From assembly GCF_003259745.1 (NCBI RefSeq), contig NZ_QLMC01000002.1:608272-672271 (forward strand): a stretch of 64,000 nucleotides of DNA, in the 5' to 3' direction. Below, in pieces: positions 1 to 9,078 of this stretch; position 1 is the first letter of the stretch, and each line of letters opens with the position of its first letter. Under the pieces are notes generated by a model. That model was not told the DNA's origin. It was given only the letters and a program-made list of their open reading frames with translations, and did not search any database. The DNA is from Larkinella arboricola. Its GTDB lineage: Bacteria > Bacteroidota > Bacteroidia > Cytophagales > Spirosomataceae. The position numbers and the translations under genes are program-made.

Positions 1-130
1 TGACGGTTGTGGGGGCAATATCCGGGAACTGCGAAATCGGTAATTTCTTGATAGCCAGTACACCGATAAAGACGATCATGACCGATAGAACTATCGCAAA
101 TACCGGTCGGCGTATGAATTTATTAAACAT
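1..130 (-). CDS. RND efflux pump, inner-membrane transporter (N-terminal fragment)
   Basis: The reverse strand from an ATG at 130 reads about 43 residues to the window edge and is cut there. The peptide starts MFNKFIRRPVFAIVLSVMIV and continues with a short stretch containing LPISQFPDIAPTTV. This is the classic start of AcrB/HAE1-type RND pumps: a cytoplasmic amphipathic start, TM1, then the periplasmic porter strand. The adaptor gene ends 24 bases upstream, the usual adaptor-pump order. The pump would use proton motive force to export drugs or other hydrophobic compounds through a tripartite envelope complex. Family assignment is secure; the substrate cannot be judged from this fragment. Confidence 0.85.
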   Translation of the reverse strand, partial: MFNKFIRRPVFAIVLSVMIVFIGVLAIKKLPISQFPDIAPTTV

Positions 131-154
131 ATCTTCTGCTTTTAGGATAGCGGA

Positions 155-1237
155 TTATTCGGCATACAGCCCCAGGTGGGCGATGACAGACTCCGGTTTT
201 TCGAACTTGCAATGGATTTTTTCGTTCTCCTTGACCTGCCGCAAGCCTTCCAGAAGAATTCGGTCATCTTTTTTCAGACCGGAGCTAACCACAAAAATGT
301 GGGGCATTTCGGCGGCTACGGTCACTTCTCTGGACCGAACTTTATCTTCTTTATCCACCACATAGACATACTTTTTTTCGAGTACTTCAAACGTGGCTTT
401 CTGTGGAATAATCATGGCATTAGTAAGCGGTAATGTCATCTGGATATTACCCGTTTCGCCATGTCTTAACAGGCCCTCCGGATTCGGGAATGTCGCCCGG
501 AAGGCAATGTTTCCGGTTTCATTGTTAAAGTCGGCTTCAATCGTTTCCACCACGCCCGGATACTTGAACCGTTTATTGTTCGCCATCAGCAGGTTTACTT
601 TGGTCTGCTTGTCTTTTTCAGCCTTGGTTTTATAGTCCAGGTATTCCGCTTCCGGCACGTTGAAATACACCCACATTTTGCTGTTATCGGAGAGCGTAGT
701 CAGCAAATCACCTTCATCGAGGAGGCTTCCCAACCGCACCTGAAAGCGGTCCATAATGCCGTCAAACGGAGCCCGGATTTCGGTAAAACCTACGTGAACT
801 TTGGCGAGTGATAATTCAGCTTTGGCCTTGTCAAATTTGGCCCTGGCCAGGGCCAGTTCGTTCTTGGATACGACATTGCTATCGGCCAGCGACTTGGTAT
901 TTTTATACTCAATTTCGGCAAAGTTGGCTTCAGCCTCCGCCTTTTGCTGTTCAGCCTGGTACAGCATCGGCATGATTTGAAACATAAGCTGGCCTTTCCT
1001 GACAAACTGGCCTTCATCGACAAAAATCTTCTGTAAATAGCCTTTTTCCAGCGCCCTCAGCTCGATGTGGCTGATGGAGCGGATTTGACTTACGTACTCC
1101 CGGGTAATTAAGGTATCTTTTTCCAAGGGGCTGGTGACCCGAAACTCGGTTTCTTCTTCTTTTTCTTCGTGTTTGGATTCACAGCCTGCGTGGAATAACA
1201 GCGCACACAAGCTCATGAGCATGACAATTTTCTTCAT
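155..1237 (-). CDS. RND efflux periplasmic adaptor (membrane fusion protein), lipoprotein
   Basis: A 360-residue protein of the AcrA/HlyD adaptor family, linking the RND pump to an outer-membrane channel. A lipoprotein signal ends at Cys19 (LLFHAGC). After an acidic linker comes a biotinyl-lipoyl-like half-motif (about 60-95), a helical hairpin rich in Lys, Glu and Ala (about 95-145), the second lipoyl half (EIRAPFDGIMDRFQVRLG, about 150-170), then beta-barrel and membrane-proximal domains. Length and order fit the family. The pump gene follows after 24 bases, so the two are almost certainly one operon. The nearest genes upstream give no hint of the exported compound, and no local regulator is visible. 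Confidence 0.9.
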   Translation of the reverse strand: MKKIVMLMSLCALLFHAGCESKHEEKEEETEFRVTSPLEKDTLITREYVSQIRSISHIELRALEKGYLQKIFVDEGQFVRKGQLMFQIMPMLYQAEQQKAEAEANFAEIEYKNTKSLADSNVVSKNELALARAKFDKAKAELSLAKVHVGFTEIRAPFDGIMDRFQVRLGSLLDEGDLLTTLSDNSKMWVYFNVPEAEYLDYKTKAEKDKQTKVNLLMANNKRFKYPGVVETIEADFNNETGNIAFRATFPNPEGLLRHGETGNIQMTLPLTNAMIIPQKATFEVLEKKYVYVVDKEDKVRSREVTVAAEMPHIFVVSSGLKKDDRILLEGLRQVKENEKIHCKFEKPESVIAHLGLYAE

Positions 1238-1396
1238 GAGAATTTTATTGCTTAATTCAGGTTTATGGTACTTATAAGATTGGACTGGAATAGCTTACTT
1301 GTATTTTCTTTTGGGCTATACGACTTGGTCGTTTGTACAGCAAAGAGGGGAGTAAAACAGGAGAAGGTAAGTCGCGGCTTTCTCTTGAATAAGGCA

Positions 1397-1828
1397 TCAT
1401 AGCAGGATAACCCTGAGAATAATATACCGGCTTAACGAAGTAAAGACGTAATAATGGCAGGCAAGAAAATGCTTTTGTACCTGGTAATATAAACTGGCAA
1501 GCAGGCGGGTATAAAGCGAAGGAAGATGATGGCTGATTTCTACGGTTTTTTTAAGAGAGATAAACCGGGAAATTTTATCTTCTTCTTCACTTTTTTCGGA
1601 AAAAACCTTACACGTATCTTTTTCCTTTACATCCGATACGGCTGGGCACTTGAGCGTTAGGGTATGGTTTTTTAGGGTGACGCTAAAGTGGTTAAGGGCC
1701 GCCTGTTCAGTAATCCGGATAGAAGAGTAAGAATAAGACGTATCAGATGAAAATGCATAGATAAAGCCATATCCGCTCAACAAAAATATGCCTAGCGTCA
1801 GGAGATATTTCTTTACTGCTTTTATCAT
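1397..1828 (-). CDS. Small exported protein of unknown function
   Basis: A 143-residue reading frame with an N-terminal hydrophobic segment (LLTLGIFLLSGYGFIYAF, about 9-26) typical of a signal peptide or single anchor, then a polar region with two cysteines (KCPAVSDV and DTCKVF) that could pair in the periplasm, a charged Glu/Lys stretch, and a basic, aromatic C-terminus. I do not recognise a family. It is 159 bases upstream of the efflux adaptor and in the same direction, so it could be co-transcribed, but the gap is wide. Coding status rests on the plausible signal peptide and length; it could still be chance. Confidence 0.45.
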   Translation of the reverse strand: MIKAVKKYLLTLGIFLLSGYGFIYAFSSDTSYSYSSIRITEQAALNHFSVTLKNHTLTLKCPAVSDVKEKDTCKVFSEKSEEEDKISRFISLKKTVEISHHLPSLYTRLLASLYYQVQKHFLACHYYVFTSLSRYIILRVILL

Positions 1829-2111
1829 CTTGGATGTTAAACTTAATCTGTCCGCTGGTGCATCAGACTCGTTGTAAGTTATAGCGTGCCAGGGTTTGTG
1901 ACGGGCTTACCCGTATCTTTATTCAATATAAAATGTACGAATCGCGGTTTGGGCTGAGTCTTTATCTGAAATCGAACAAATTATATGCAAAAAGCGCATC
2001 TTATCCTTAAGAGGATGTTAAAAGGACGTTAAAAAGGTATTAAAACGAATTTTCCTATTTGTAATGGGTTGATAATGACTACTGTATTGTGAATTATTTT
2101 ATTGAATAGTT

Positions 2112-2167
2112 GGATAAAATGGAGAAGAGGCCCGGCAGAACTGCCGGGCCTCTTCTCCATTTTATCC
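2112..2167 (-). terminator. Perfect 27-bp inverted repeat, probable terminator of the sigma-FecR-SusCD operon
   Basis: Arms at 2112-2138 and 2141-2167 are exactly complementary over 27 bases with only AA between them; the core is GGCCCGGCAG/CTGCCGGGCC. It lies 42 bases beyond the susD stop. AT-rich outer arms (GGATAAAAT and its complement) supply the U-rich stretch on either strand. The rest of the 1829-2209 gap holds no gene that I can support. Confidence 0.75.
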
Positions 2168-2209
2168 TGAACTCATACTGTTTATACGTTACTCGCAGCC
2201 GTCGACCGA

Positions 2210-3724
2210 TCAATACCCCGGGTTTTGGGCGAGTGCCGGATTGATGGTCATTTCGGTACTCAGAAATGGCATCAGGTAATCACGGTCGGCTGTAAAGTTG
2301 GCGTGTGGTTCCAGCGAATTAGCTCCCTTGAACACCATATCTCCCAGTTTTCTCCGCTTAATGTCGTACCAGCGCTTGAACTCAAAGGCCAGTTCCAGCC
2401 GTCGTTCTTCCAGCACCAGGTCAATAAAAGCCTGCTTGCTGAGACCCGCTGTTACGTTGGCCGGAAAGGCCGTTTGCTTCCCGGCCCAGTTGCGCGCCCT
2501 CGCCCGGATCTGGTTGATGTACCCCATCGCTTCCTCATTGGGTCCGCCGTTTACTTCGGCCAGAGCCTCGGCGGCAATCAGCAGCACCTCGGCGTAGCGG
2601 AAACAGAAATAGTTGTGGTCGGAATAGCGGCCTTCCGAATTGGCATTGCCGGGGTAACGGGCAAACTTGGCAATGTGGGGCCGGGCTGCGGTCGGGAAAG
2701 CCGTGTACGGTTTCACCACCCCGCCGATTTTCATGGAATCTTCAAAGCTGACTTTTTTCCGGTAATCGCGCGAATCCCAGCTGGTATACACTTTCATGGT
2801 TGGCACGGCCACGCTCCAGCCATTCTGATCGGTACCCCGGATGCCGGTGATGGCCCCCATCAGGTCGTCGTTCGTGGCATCGTTCCCCACTTTTTGACCA
2901 ATGAAATCGACGGCGAAGATGGTTTCCTTGATTTGATCGGCTTTGGTGGAAATGTAAAGGTCCTGAAAATCAGCTTCCAGCCGGTAGCCAAACTTGTCCT
3001 TGTTATCAATGATCCATTTGGCCTCCGTGTATGCTTTCTGGTAATTACCCTGCGTCAGGTACACCGACGCCAGGCAGGTAGCCGCTGATCCTTTGGTGGG
3101 CCGGGTGCGGACGTCGGCGGGCTGCTGGTCAGGGAGCCATTGTTTAGCAAATTCCAGGTCGGCAATGATGCGGGCGTAGACCTCTTCCTCCGGTGTTTTG
3201 CTGATCGACTTCACGGATTCGGGGTCGGTGACAAACGCGTCAATGTACGGGATGGCGCCGAAGTTCTGGACCAGGTGGAAGTAAGAAAAAGCCCGCACAA
3301 AACGCGCTTCAGCCAGCGTCGGGTTAATTTGCTCCTGCGGAAGTCCCAGCGACTCGCCCCCGCGGATAGCGGCATTGACGGAACTGATCACAATATACCA
3401 GCGGGGCCAGAACGAAGCCACCAGGCCGTTGCTGGCATCCATGTTAAAATCATTGACCTGCTGGCGGGCCGCAGCCGTGGTTCGGTCGCCGATGTCGGCC
3501 ATGTCGCTTTTCAGCATCAGGGCCAGCACGAAGTTCCGGCCATACAGCGGCTCCGAGGCAATGTGACCGTAAGCGCCGTTGATGGCCGTCTGAACATCCG
3601 TCACGGTTTTGAATAAGCCCTCGGGGGCCAGCACGCCAATGGGTTTTTCTTCCAGGTCGGTGCAGGAAAAACCCAGAAGACCGACGAGGGTGGAAAACAG
3701 AAGAGAATGGAGTTTATTTTTCAT
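2210..3724 (-). CDS. SusD/RagB family outer-membrane nutrient-binding lipoprotein
   Basis: A 504-residue SusD-like protein. The lipoprotein signal ends at Cys21 (LLGFSC), followed by the usual TDLEEKP start. N-terminal TPR-like helices (about 40-220, with FVRAFSYFHLVQNFGAIPY typical) lead into the C-terminal RagB/SusD region with the family hallmarks LLIAAEALAEV, LEERRLELAFEFKRWYDIKR and the terminal ALAQNPGY. It sits on the cell surface as a lid over its SusC partner, whose gene ends 24 bases upstream, and captures a glycan or other polymer for import. No glycoside hydrolase is in this operon, so the ligand is unknown. Confidence 0.95.
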   Translation of the reverse strand: MKNKLHSLLFSTLVGLLGFSCTDLEEKPIGVLAPEGLFKTVTDVQTAINGAYGHIASEPLYGRNFVLALMLKSDMADIGDRTTAAARQQVNDFNMDASNGLVASFWPRWYIVISSVNAAIRGGESLGLPQEQINPTLAEARFVRAFSYFHLVQNFGAIPYIDAFVTDPESVKSISKTPEEEVYARIIADLEFAKQWLPDQQPADVRTRPTKGSAATCLASVYLTQGNYQKAYTEAKWIIDNKDKFGYRLEADFQDLYISTKADQIKETIFAVDFIGQKVGNDATNDDLMGAITGIRGTDQNGWSVAVPTMKVYTSWDSRDYRKKVSFEDSMKIGGVVKPYTAFPTAARPHIAKFARYPGNANSEGRYSDHNYFCFRYAEVLLIAAEALAEVNGGPNEEAMGYINQIRARARNWAGKQTAFPANVTAGLSKQAFIDLVLEERRLELAFEFKRWYDIKRRKLGDMVFKGANSLEPHANFTADRDYLMPFLSTEMTINPALAQNPGY

Positions 3725-3748
3725 TGATCAAAGCGTTTTTAAAACCGA

Positions 3749-6700
3749 TTATAACCCGATGTTCAATCCGATGGTGTACGACTTGGCATTGGGGTAGCTG
3801 CCGTAGTCAAGACCCAGATTCCGGTTGCCGTTTACCGAACCGGATGAATTGTAGTTGACTTCGGGGTCATAGCCGGGGTAGTTTGTAAAAGTCAGGATGT
3901 TCTGGGCGCTGGCGTAGAGCCGCAGACGGTTAATTTTCAGCTTATTCGTAACGGAGCTGGGGAAGGTGTAGCCCACCGCCAGGTTTTTCAGTCGAATGTA
4001 GCTTCCGTCGTAAATCCAGCGGGTCGAAACCCGGCGGGTCCGGGTGCCGGACGCTTTCGGAACGTCCGTGTTTGTGTTCGTAGGCGTCCAGCGGTTGAGC
4101 GCATTGGTCGTGGCGTTGTTGATCCCCGAAAGCAGATCAAGTTCCATCAGCGTGTAACTCAGCAGGTCGTTGCCCTGTGAGCCCTGAAAAAACAGGTTCA
4201 GATCAAAGTTGTTCCACTTCAGCTCGTTGGTCCAGCCCCAGATAAAGTCCGGGTTGGGGTTGCCGATGAGGGTGCGGTCGTTGCTGTTAAGCGAACCGTT
4301 GCCGTCCAGATCCCGGAATTTCTCCCCGCCCGCAACCTGCTCGAAGCCCGAACCGGCCAGAAAGGCATCGCCGTTTTGATAAACCCCCTCGTACACCCAG
4401 CCGTAGATGCTGCCGACCGGTGAGCCCACCCGCAGCACCTGCGTCTGGTCCAGACCCACCATGTGGCCCGGTGCGGAATTGTAGAAAATATCGTTGCCGT
4501 TGGGCAGACTCAGAACTTTGTTGCGGTTGAACGAGACGTTGATGTCCATGTCCCACCGCAGCGGGCCGGTCAGGTTACGCGTACCAAGCGTAATTTCAAA
4601 GCCTTTGTTCTGCACTTTGCCGACGTTTTTCAACTGGCTCGAATAACCCGAATACTGGGGCAGCGGCACGCTGAACAGCAAATCAGACGTAACGGTGCGG
4701 TAATAATCCAGCGTCAGGTTAATCCGGTTGTTAAAGAGACTGATGTCCGTTCCCAGGTCGAATTGGGCCGTGGTTTCCCAGGTCAGATCGTCGTTGGCAA
4801 TGGAAGAGGGCACGATGGCGTTGACCGCTACACCGTTGATGGCCGCAAATACCGTGGAAAACCGGGCGAGCGTTTGGTAGGGAGAAATGGCCTGATTACC
4901 GGTCAGACCGTAGCTGGCCCGCCATTTCCATTGCGTTACCCAGTTGACACCGGACATAAAGGGCTCGTTGCTCATGTTCCAGGCGAAGGCCCCGGAGGGA
5001 AAGAACGCCCATTTGTGGTTGCGGCTGAACGTTGACGAACCATCGTACCGCCCGTTGACTGTAAACAGATACCGGTCGTTCAGGGCGTAATTGATCCGCC
5101 CGTACCAGGAAGCCAGTTTCCAGTCGGTCAGCGAGGATGAGGGGGCCTGCCAGACGGACGAGCTTCCCAGGCTCCAGTAGGAGAGGGCGTCGCTGATGAA
5201 CGATTGGCCACTGCCGCCCCAGTTTTCGTTGCGCGAACTCTGGTAGGAAAAACCGGCCAGTGCGCTCAGCCGGTGCGCGGTGCCAATCGTCCGATCATAC
5301 GACAGGTAGTTTTCGTTTTGAAACAGCGTATTTCGGCTTCCGGTCATGGAACCTGCTCCGCCGACGGATGCCCCGGCCATGATCGTTGTGGGAACAAAGG
5401 TGCCCGTACGGCCGCTGTTGGTGGTAGCGCCCAGGGTAGTCCGGAACTTCAGGTCTTTCCACAACTGGTACTCGGCAAAGAGGTTGCCCTGCACCTGATC
5501 GGTCACGTTATCGTTCTGCCGCTGGGTCGCCAGGGCGTAGGGGTTGTCGATGGGGTCATTAATGGCGGCTACCGAAAACCGTCCGTTGGTGCCGTAAATG
5601 CCCTGGTCGGGACCAAACTTAAAAGCCGATGCAATCACCCCGGTGCTGCTGGGGCCGCCCGATAGTTCCTGACTGATGACCCCGGCTTTGTTGCTCCGCT
5701 GGGCGAAGATGTTCAGCCCCACGCGCAGCTTCTCGCTGGCTTTTACGTCGATGTTGCTGGTCACGGAAAACCGGTTGTAGTCCGAATTCATCACAACTCC
5801 TTTCTGGTTAAAGTACGCTCCTGACAGGTAATATTTGACGTTATCGGTACCCCCGGAAAGCGATAATTGGTAGTTCTGGATGTTGCCGGGCCGGAAAACC
5901 AGATCCTGCCAGTCGGTATTTTGCCCCCGCGATACGTAGTTGGGGTTGATGTCATGAATGTAATTGACAAATTGTTCGCCGTTGAGCAGTTTCAGCCGGC
6001 TGATTTCCTTCTGTCCGGAATAGGAAGCGTTGAAATCGATGCGGGCCTTGCCACTTTTCCCGCGTTTGGTCGTGACCATCACTACCCCGTTGGCACCCCG
6101 CGAACCGTAGATGGCCGTGGCCGACGCATCTTTCAGCACTTCTACGGATTCGATGTCTTCTGGCGGGGGCATGGTGCCGCCCACAAACCCGTCGACCACA
6201 AAAATTGGGTCACTGCTGGCGTTGATGGAGTTTCCACCCCGGATTCTGACTTTAAAGGTGGCACCTGGTTCCCCGTTATTGGCCTGAATCTGCACCCCGG
6301 CGGCCCGGCCCTGGAGGGCCTGTACGGCTCCAATGGATGGATAGGCGGTCAATTGTTCGGATTTGACCGACGCCACCGAACCGGTCAGGTCGCTTTTTCT
6401 CACGCTCCCGTATCCGACCACCACCACTTCGTCGAGCGACCGGTCGCTGAGGGCCAGCTGCACGTCAATGGTGGTGCGATTACCGATGGCAATTTCCTGA
6501 TTCTGATAGCCGACAAACGAGAATACCAGCGTGGTCGTTTCGTCAGGAACGTTCAATCGAAACCTCCCGTCGGCGTCGGTGGTGGTACCGCGCGTGGTGT
6601 TTTTGACCACGACACTTACACCCGGTAAACCTTCGCCGGTTTCGCTTTTGACGGTGCCGCTAATGGCCTTGTCTACCGATTCTTTGCCGGTACTACGTTC

Positions 6701-7165
6701 CCGGCCAGACTCGATGGAGGTATGGAGGTTGGCGGCAGTGGGGTCGGCCATTCCGGAACTGAAATCAAGCGATGTCTGAGAACGGTTTGGGTCGTTGGGG
6801 GAAGTTCCCGGTCGCTTTCTGTCGGGGATGATTACATAAACACCGTGTTTCACTTTCCGAAACCGCAGGCCCTGCGGGCGAAGCACATTTTCCAGATTTT
6901 TCTCCAGCGTGGCACCGGGTTCAATGGCCGTTGGCTGAATGGTCTGATCGTTAATCATCCGGTCTTCATACAGAATATCAACCCCGTAGCGGGTCTTAAA
7001 CTGGTTAAGCACATCGCGGAGTTGCAGCGTCTGGAAAGCCGTTGGGGAAGGTTTAACCGACGCGGGTGCCGCCCAGTTGGCGGCCATAACCTGAGCTTCA
7101 CCGGAGTAGCCATTCAGCAGCAAGCCGATGGACAGCGCAACAGGAAGACGTATAGCACGTTGCAT
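3749..7165 (-). CDS. SusC/RagA family TonB-dependent transporter with N-terminal STN domain
   Basis: A 1138-residue outer-membrane importer. After a signal peptide comes an STN/secretin domain (about 44-114, with VLNQFKTRYGVDILYE), a low-complexity linker, a carboxypeptidase-D regulatory-like domain (166-240), the TonB-box-like DEVVVVGYG (245-253), the plug (about 255-370, including DPIFVVDGF and SATAIYGSRGANGVV) and a 22-strand barrel ending in a hydrophobic residue. The STN domain contacts FecR-type anti-sigma factors, and such a gene lies directly upstream (13 bases). Ligand binding by this SusC would therefore signal through FecR to the sigma factor at 8247-8927, giving self-induced expression of the operon. 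Confidence 0.96.
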   Translation of the reverse strand: MQRAIRLPVALSIGLLLNGYSGEAQVMAANWAAPASVKPSPTAFQTLQLRDVLNQFKTRYGVDILYEDRMINDQTIQPTAIEPGATLEKNLENVLRPQGLRFRKVKHGVYVIIPDRKRPGTSPNDPNRSQTSLDFSSGMADPTAANLHTSIESGRERSTGKESVDKAISGTVKSETGEGLPGVSVVVKNTTRGTTTDADGRFRLNVPDETTTLVFSFVGYQNQEIAIGNRTTIDVQLALSDRSLDEVVVVGYGSVRKSDLTGSVASVKSEQLTAYPSIGAVQALQGRAAGVQIQANNGEPGATFKVRIRGGNSINASSDPIFVVDGFVGGTMPPPEDIESVEVLKDASATAIYGSRGANGVVMVTTKRGKSGKARIDFNASYSGQKEISRLKLLNGEQFVNYIHDINPNYVSRGQNTDWQDLVFRPGNIQNYQLSLSGGTDNVKYYLSGAYFNQKGVVMNSDYNRFSVTSNIDVKASEKLRVGLNIFAQRSNKAGVISQELSGGPSSTGVIASAFKFGPDQGIYGTNGRFSVAAINDPIDNPYALATQRQNDNVTDQVQGNLFAEYQLWKDLKFRTTLGATTNSGRTGTFVPTTIMAGASVGGAGSMTGSRNTLFQNENYLSYDRTIGTAHRLSALAGFSYQSSRNENWGGSGQSFISDALSYWSLGSSSVWQAPSSSLTDWKLASWYGRINYALNDRYLFTVNGRYDGSSTFSRNHKWAFFPSGAFAWNMSNEPFMSGVNWVTQWKWRASYGLTGNQAISPYQTLARFSTVFAAINGVAVNAIVPSSIANDDLTWETTAQFDLGTDISLFNNRINLTLDYYRTVTSDLLFSVPLPQYSGYSSQLKNVGKVQNKGFEITLGTRNLTGPLRWDMDINVSFNRNKVLSLPNGNDIFYNSAPGHMVGLDQTQVLRVGSPVGSIYGWVYEGVYQNGDAFLAGSGFEQVAGGEKFRDLDGNGSLNSNDRTLIGNPNPDFIWGWTNELKWNNFDLNLFFQGSQGNDLLSYTLMELDLLSGINNATTNALNRWTPTNTNTDVPKASGTRTRRVSTRWIYDGSYIRLKNLAVGYTFPSSVTNKLKINRLRLYASAQNILTFTNYPGYDPEVNYNSSGSVNGNRNLGLDYGSYPNAKSYTIGLNIGL

Positions 7166-7178
7166 AAAGGGTGTATGG

Positions 7179-8204
7179 TTAATTTGTAAACGTAACGTTG
7201 GTGTTATCGCGGAAGTAGTTGATTTGCAGGATCTCGGCGACCAGCTTGATCAAATCGTTGGCATCCTGGGCCGGAAAGGCCCCGGAAATGGTCCGGGTGG
7301 CGAGTTCCTGGTCATCTATCGTAATAGTCAGGCCGTAATTATCCTGAAGCAGTTGGGCAATGTCGTGCAGGGGAGTGCGGTCAAATACAAACCGGTGATG
7401 CTTCCAGGCCGCAACGTGTTCGGGATGAGCCGTTTTGCGGACGGCCAGTTTACCCTGCGCATCGAGCGTCACCCAATCGCCGGGCTTCATGATCAGGGGC
7501 GGGCGGCTGGCCTGTTTGGTCGTCAGTTCCACCTTTCCCGACCGCAGCACGACCCGGGTTCGTTCTCCGCGGCTGAGAACGGTAAACTGCGTGCCGAGCA
7601 CCTGAACCGATACCCCTTTCTCCGTCAGCACCACAAACCGTCGGTGGCTGGGCAGGTGCCGGACCGAAAAGTCAGCCTCTCCCGTCAGTTCAACCCGCCG
7701 TTCGGCTGGCGTATTGGTCAAAAAACCGAGGAAATGGTCGGATGCAAAGCCAAATCGGGGGTAACGAATCCGGGAATTGGCATTCAGTACGACCTCCGAT
7801 CCATCGGGCAGAATGTTGCGTTTGGTTTCGCCAAAGCCGCTTTCCAGGGTTTTATACCGGATTGCATCGGAGAACAGCCAGCCAACAAGACCCAGGAGAA
7901 GAACGACGGAAGCCGCCAGCGTCCAGGCCAGAAAAAGCCGTTGCTGCCACCAGCGTAACCGGGCGGACGTATCCGGCTGGTCGGACGGGTCGGGTTGGTT
8001 TATGCGTTGCCGGGCCGTATCGAAAGCGGTCTCCCAATCGGTTATCAGTTGAGGGTTGTTTTCCTCCCACTCGTGCAGCCACTGGTAATAAAGGTCCCGG
8101 TTTGCGGGATCCACTAGCCAGGCTTCGATGTTTTTTTTCTGTAGGGGGGTCGCCTTTCCGGAGAAATACTCGAAAAAGCGCGCTTTCGTGATGAGTTCGT
8201 CCAT
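7179..8204 (-). CDS. FecR family anti-sigma factor
   Basis: A 341-residue single-pass inner-membrane regulator. The cytoplasmic N-terminus (about 1-60, FFEYFSGKATPLQKKNIEAW) is the sigma-binding part; one TM helix spans about 90-111; the periplasmic FecR domain runs about 115-215 (TKRNILPDGSEVVLNANSRI and VQVLGTQFTV); a DUF4974 domain closes the protein (about 258-335, FDRTPLHDIAQLLQDNYGL). It should hold the neighbouring ECF sigma factor inactive until the STN domain of the downstream SusC signals. Spacing is 42 bases from the sigma gene and 13 to susC, so all four genes form one operon. Confidence 0.95.
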   Translation of the reverse strand: MDELITKARFFEYFSGKATPLQKKNIEAWLVDPANRDLYYQWLHEWEENNPQLITDWETAFDTARQRINQPDPSDQPDTSARLRWWQQRLFLAWTLAASVVLLLGLVGWLFSDAIRYKTLESGFGETKRNILPDGSEVVLNANSRIRYPRFGFASDHFLGFLTNTPAERRVELTGEADFSVRHLPSHRRFVVLTEKGVSVQVLGTQFTVLSRGERTRVVLRSGKVELTTKQASRPPLIMKPGDWVTLDAQGKLAVRKTAHPEHVAAWKHHRFVFDRTPLHDIAQLLQDNYGLTITIDDQELATRTISGAFPAQDANDLIKLVAEILQINYFRDNTNVTFTN

Positions 8205-8246
8205 AATAAAAGAGGAATGGAGTAGAAGGAACCGGGCGGATTGGGG

Positions 8247-8927
8247 TCAGTATAGCTCCAGCAGCAACGGGATCAGCAGAAGAATCTGGCGCATCTGCCG
8301 CAAGGCCCGGGTCAGATGGGCCTCAACGGTTTTGAGGGCAATGCCCAGTTCGTTGGCGATTTCCTGATTTTTACGGTTTTCAAAACGACTCATCAGAAAA
8401 ACCCGCTGGCATTGCGAGGGCAGTTCTTGAATTACTTTCTCCAGCCGCTGAAACGTTTCGTCGTATTCAATCAGGGTCTGGGGGGATTCGTCACCGCCCG
8501 CTAGGTCCATGTCATCCAGGGAAGCGGGGGCCTTTTTTCCGGTCAGTTCATCCCGCAGGTAGTTATACGCCCGATGCCGGACGGCTGCGTATAGATACGT
8601 CCGGAAGGTCAGTTCAACCGAGTTGTACGAGCCGGTTTTCCAAAGCTGATAAAATACCTCCCCCACAATGTCTTCGGCAATCTCCCGGGTGTATACAAAC
8701 CGGATGGCATGGCTGCAAAGGGCGCTGTAATACAGTCGGTAGAGGGCTTTAAAACCTTTCTCGGGCGAATCCGCAAATGCCAGCCGTATCAGATGCTCAT
8801 GATCGACCACGGTTACAGTTGCCGCGGGGGCTGGTAAGGGCCGTGGGCGGGGAGTATCGTTGGAAGGTAAGAACGGGTAACCTGTCGTTTGGGTCATTGG
8901 TAAGCCGGTTAAGTAGTCGGATGACAC
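8247..8927 (-). CDS. RNA polymerase ECF sigma-70 factor, Bacteroidota FecI-like
   Basis: A 226-residue ECF sigma factor. Region 2 is at about 50-105 (FKALYRLYYSALCSHAIRF, EIAEDIVGEVFYQLWK) and region 4 at about 165-220 (LPSQCQRVFLMSRF, NQEIANELGIALKTVEAHL). The N-terminus carries about 35 extra residues rich in Pro and Thr; an internal ATG at 8897 is a possible later start. It heads the operon with fecR, susC and susD and should direct RNA polymerase to this operon when released by FecR. The C-terminal LLLIPLLLELY is hydrophobic, which is common in this subfamily. Confidence 0.94.
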   Translation of the reverse strand: MSSDYLTGLPMTQTTGYPFLPSNDTPRPRPLPAPAATVTVVDHEHLIRLAFADSPEKGFKALYRLYYSALCSHAIRFVYTREIAEDIVGEVFYQLWKTGSYNSVELTFRTYLYAAVRHRAYNYLRDELTGKKAPASLDDMDLAGGDESPQTLIEYDETFQRLEKVIQELPSQCQRVFLMSRFENRKNQEIANELGIALKTVEAHLTRALRQMRQILLLIPLLLELY

Positions 8928-9078
8928 AAATTCTGGGATTTACCCTTAGTGCTGAAGGTGATTTTATTAAAATTAATCTAAGATTTTCACAAGAAATCCG
9001 CACCGCTGTATCGTCGTTCAAAAGCATATCGGTTGTCTGGTATTACGGTTCTGACCCGGCTGGGCGGTTGGGAGTCTA

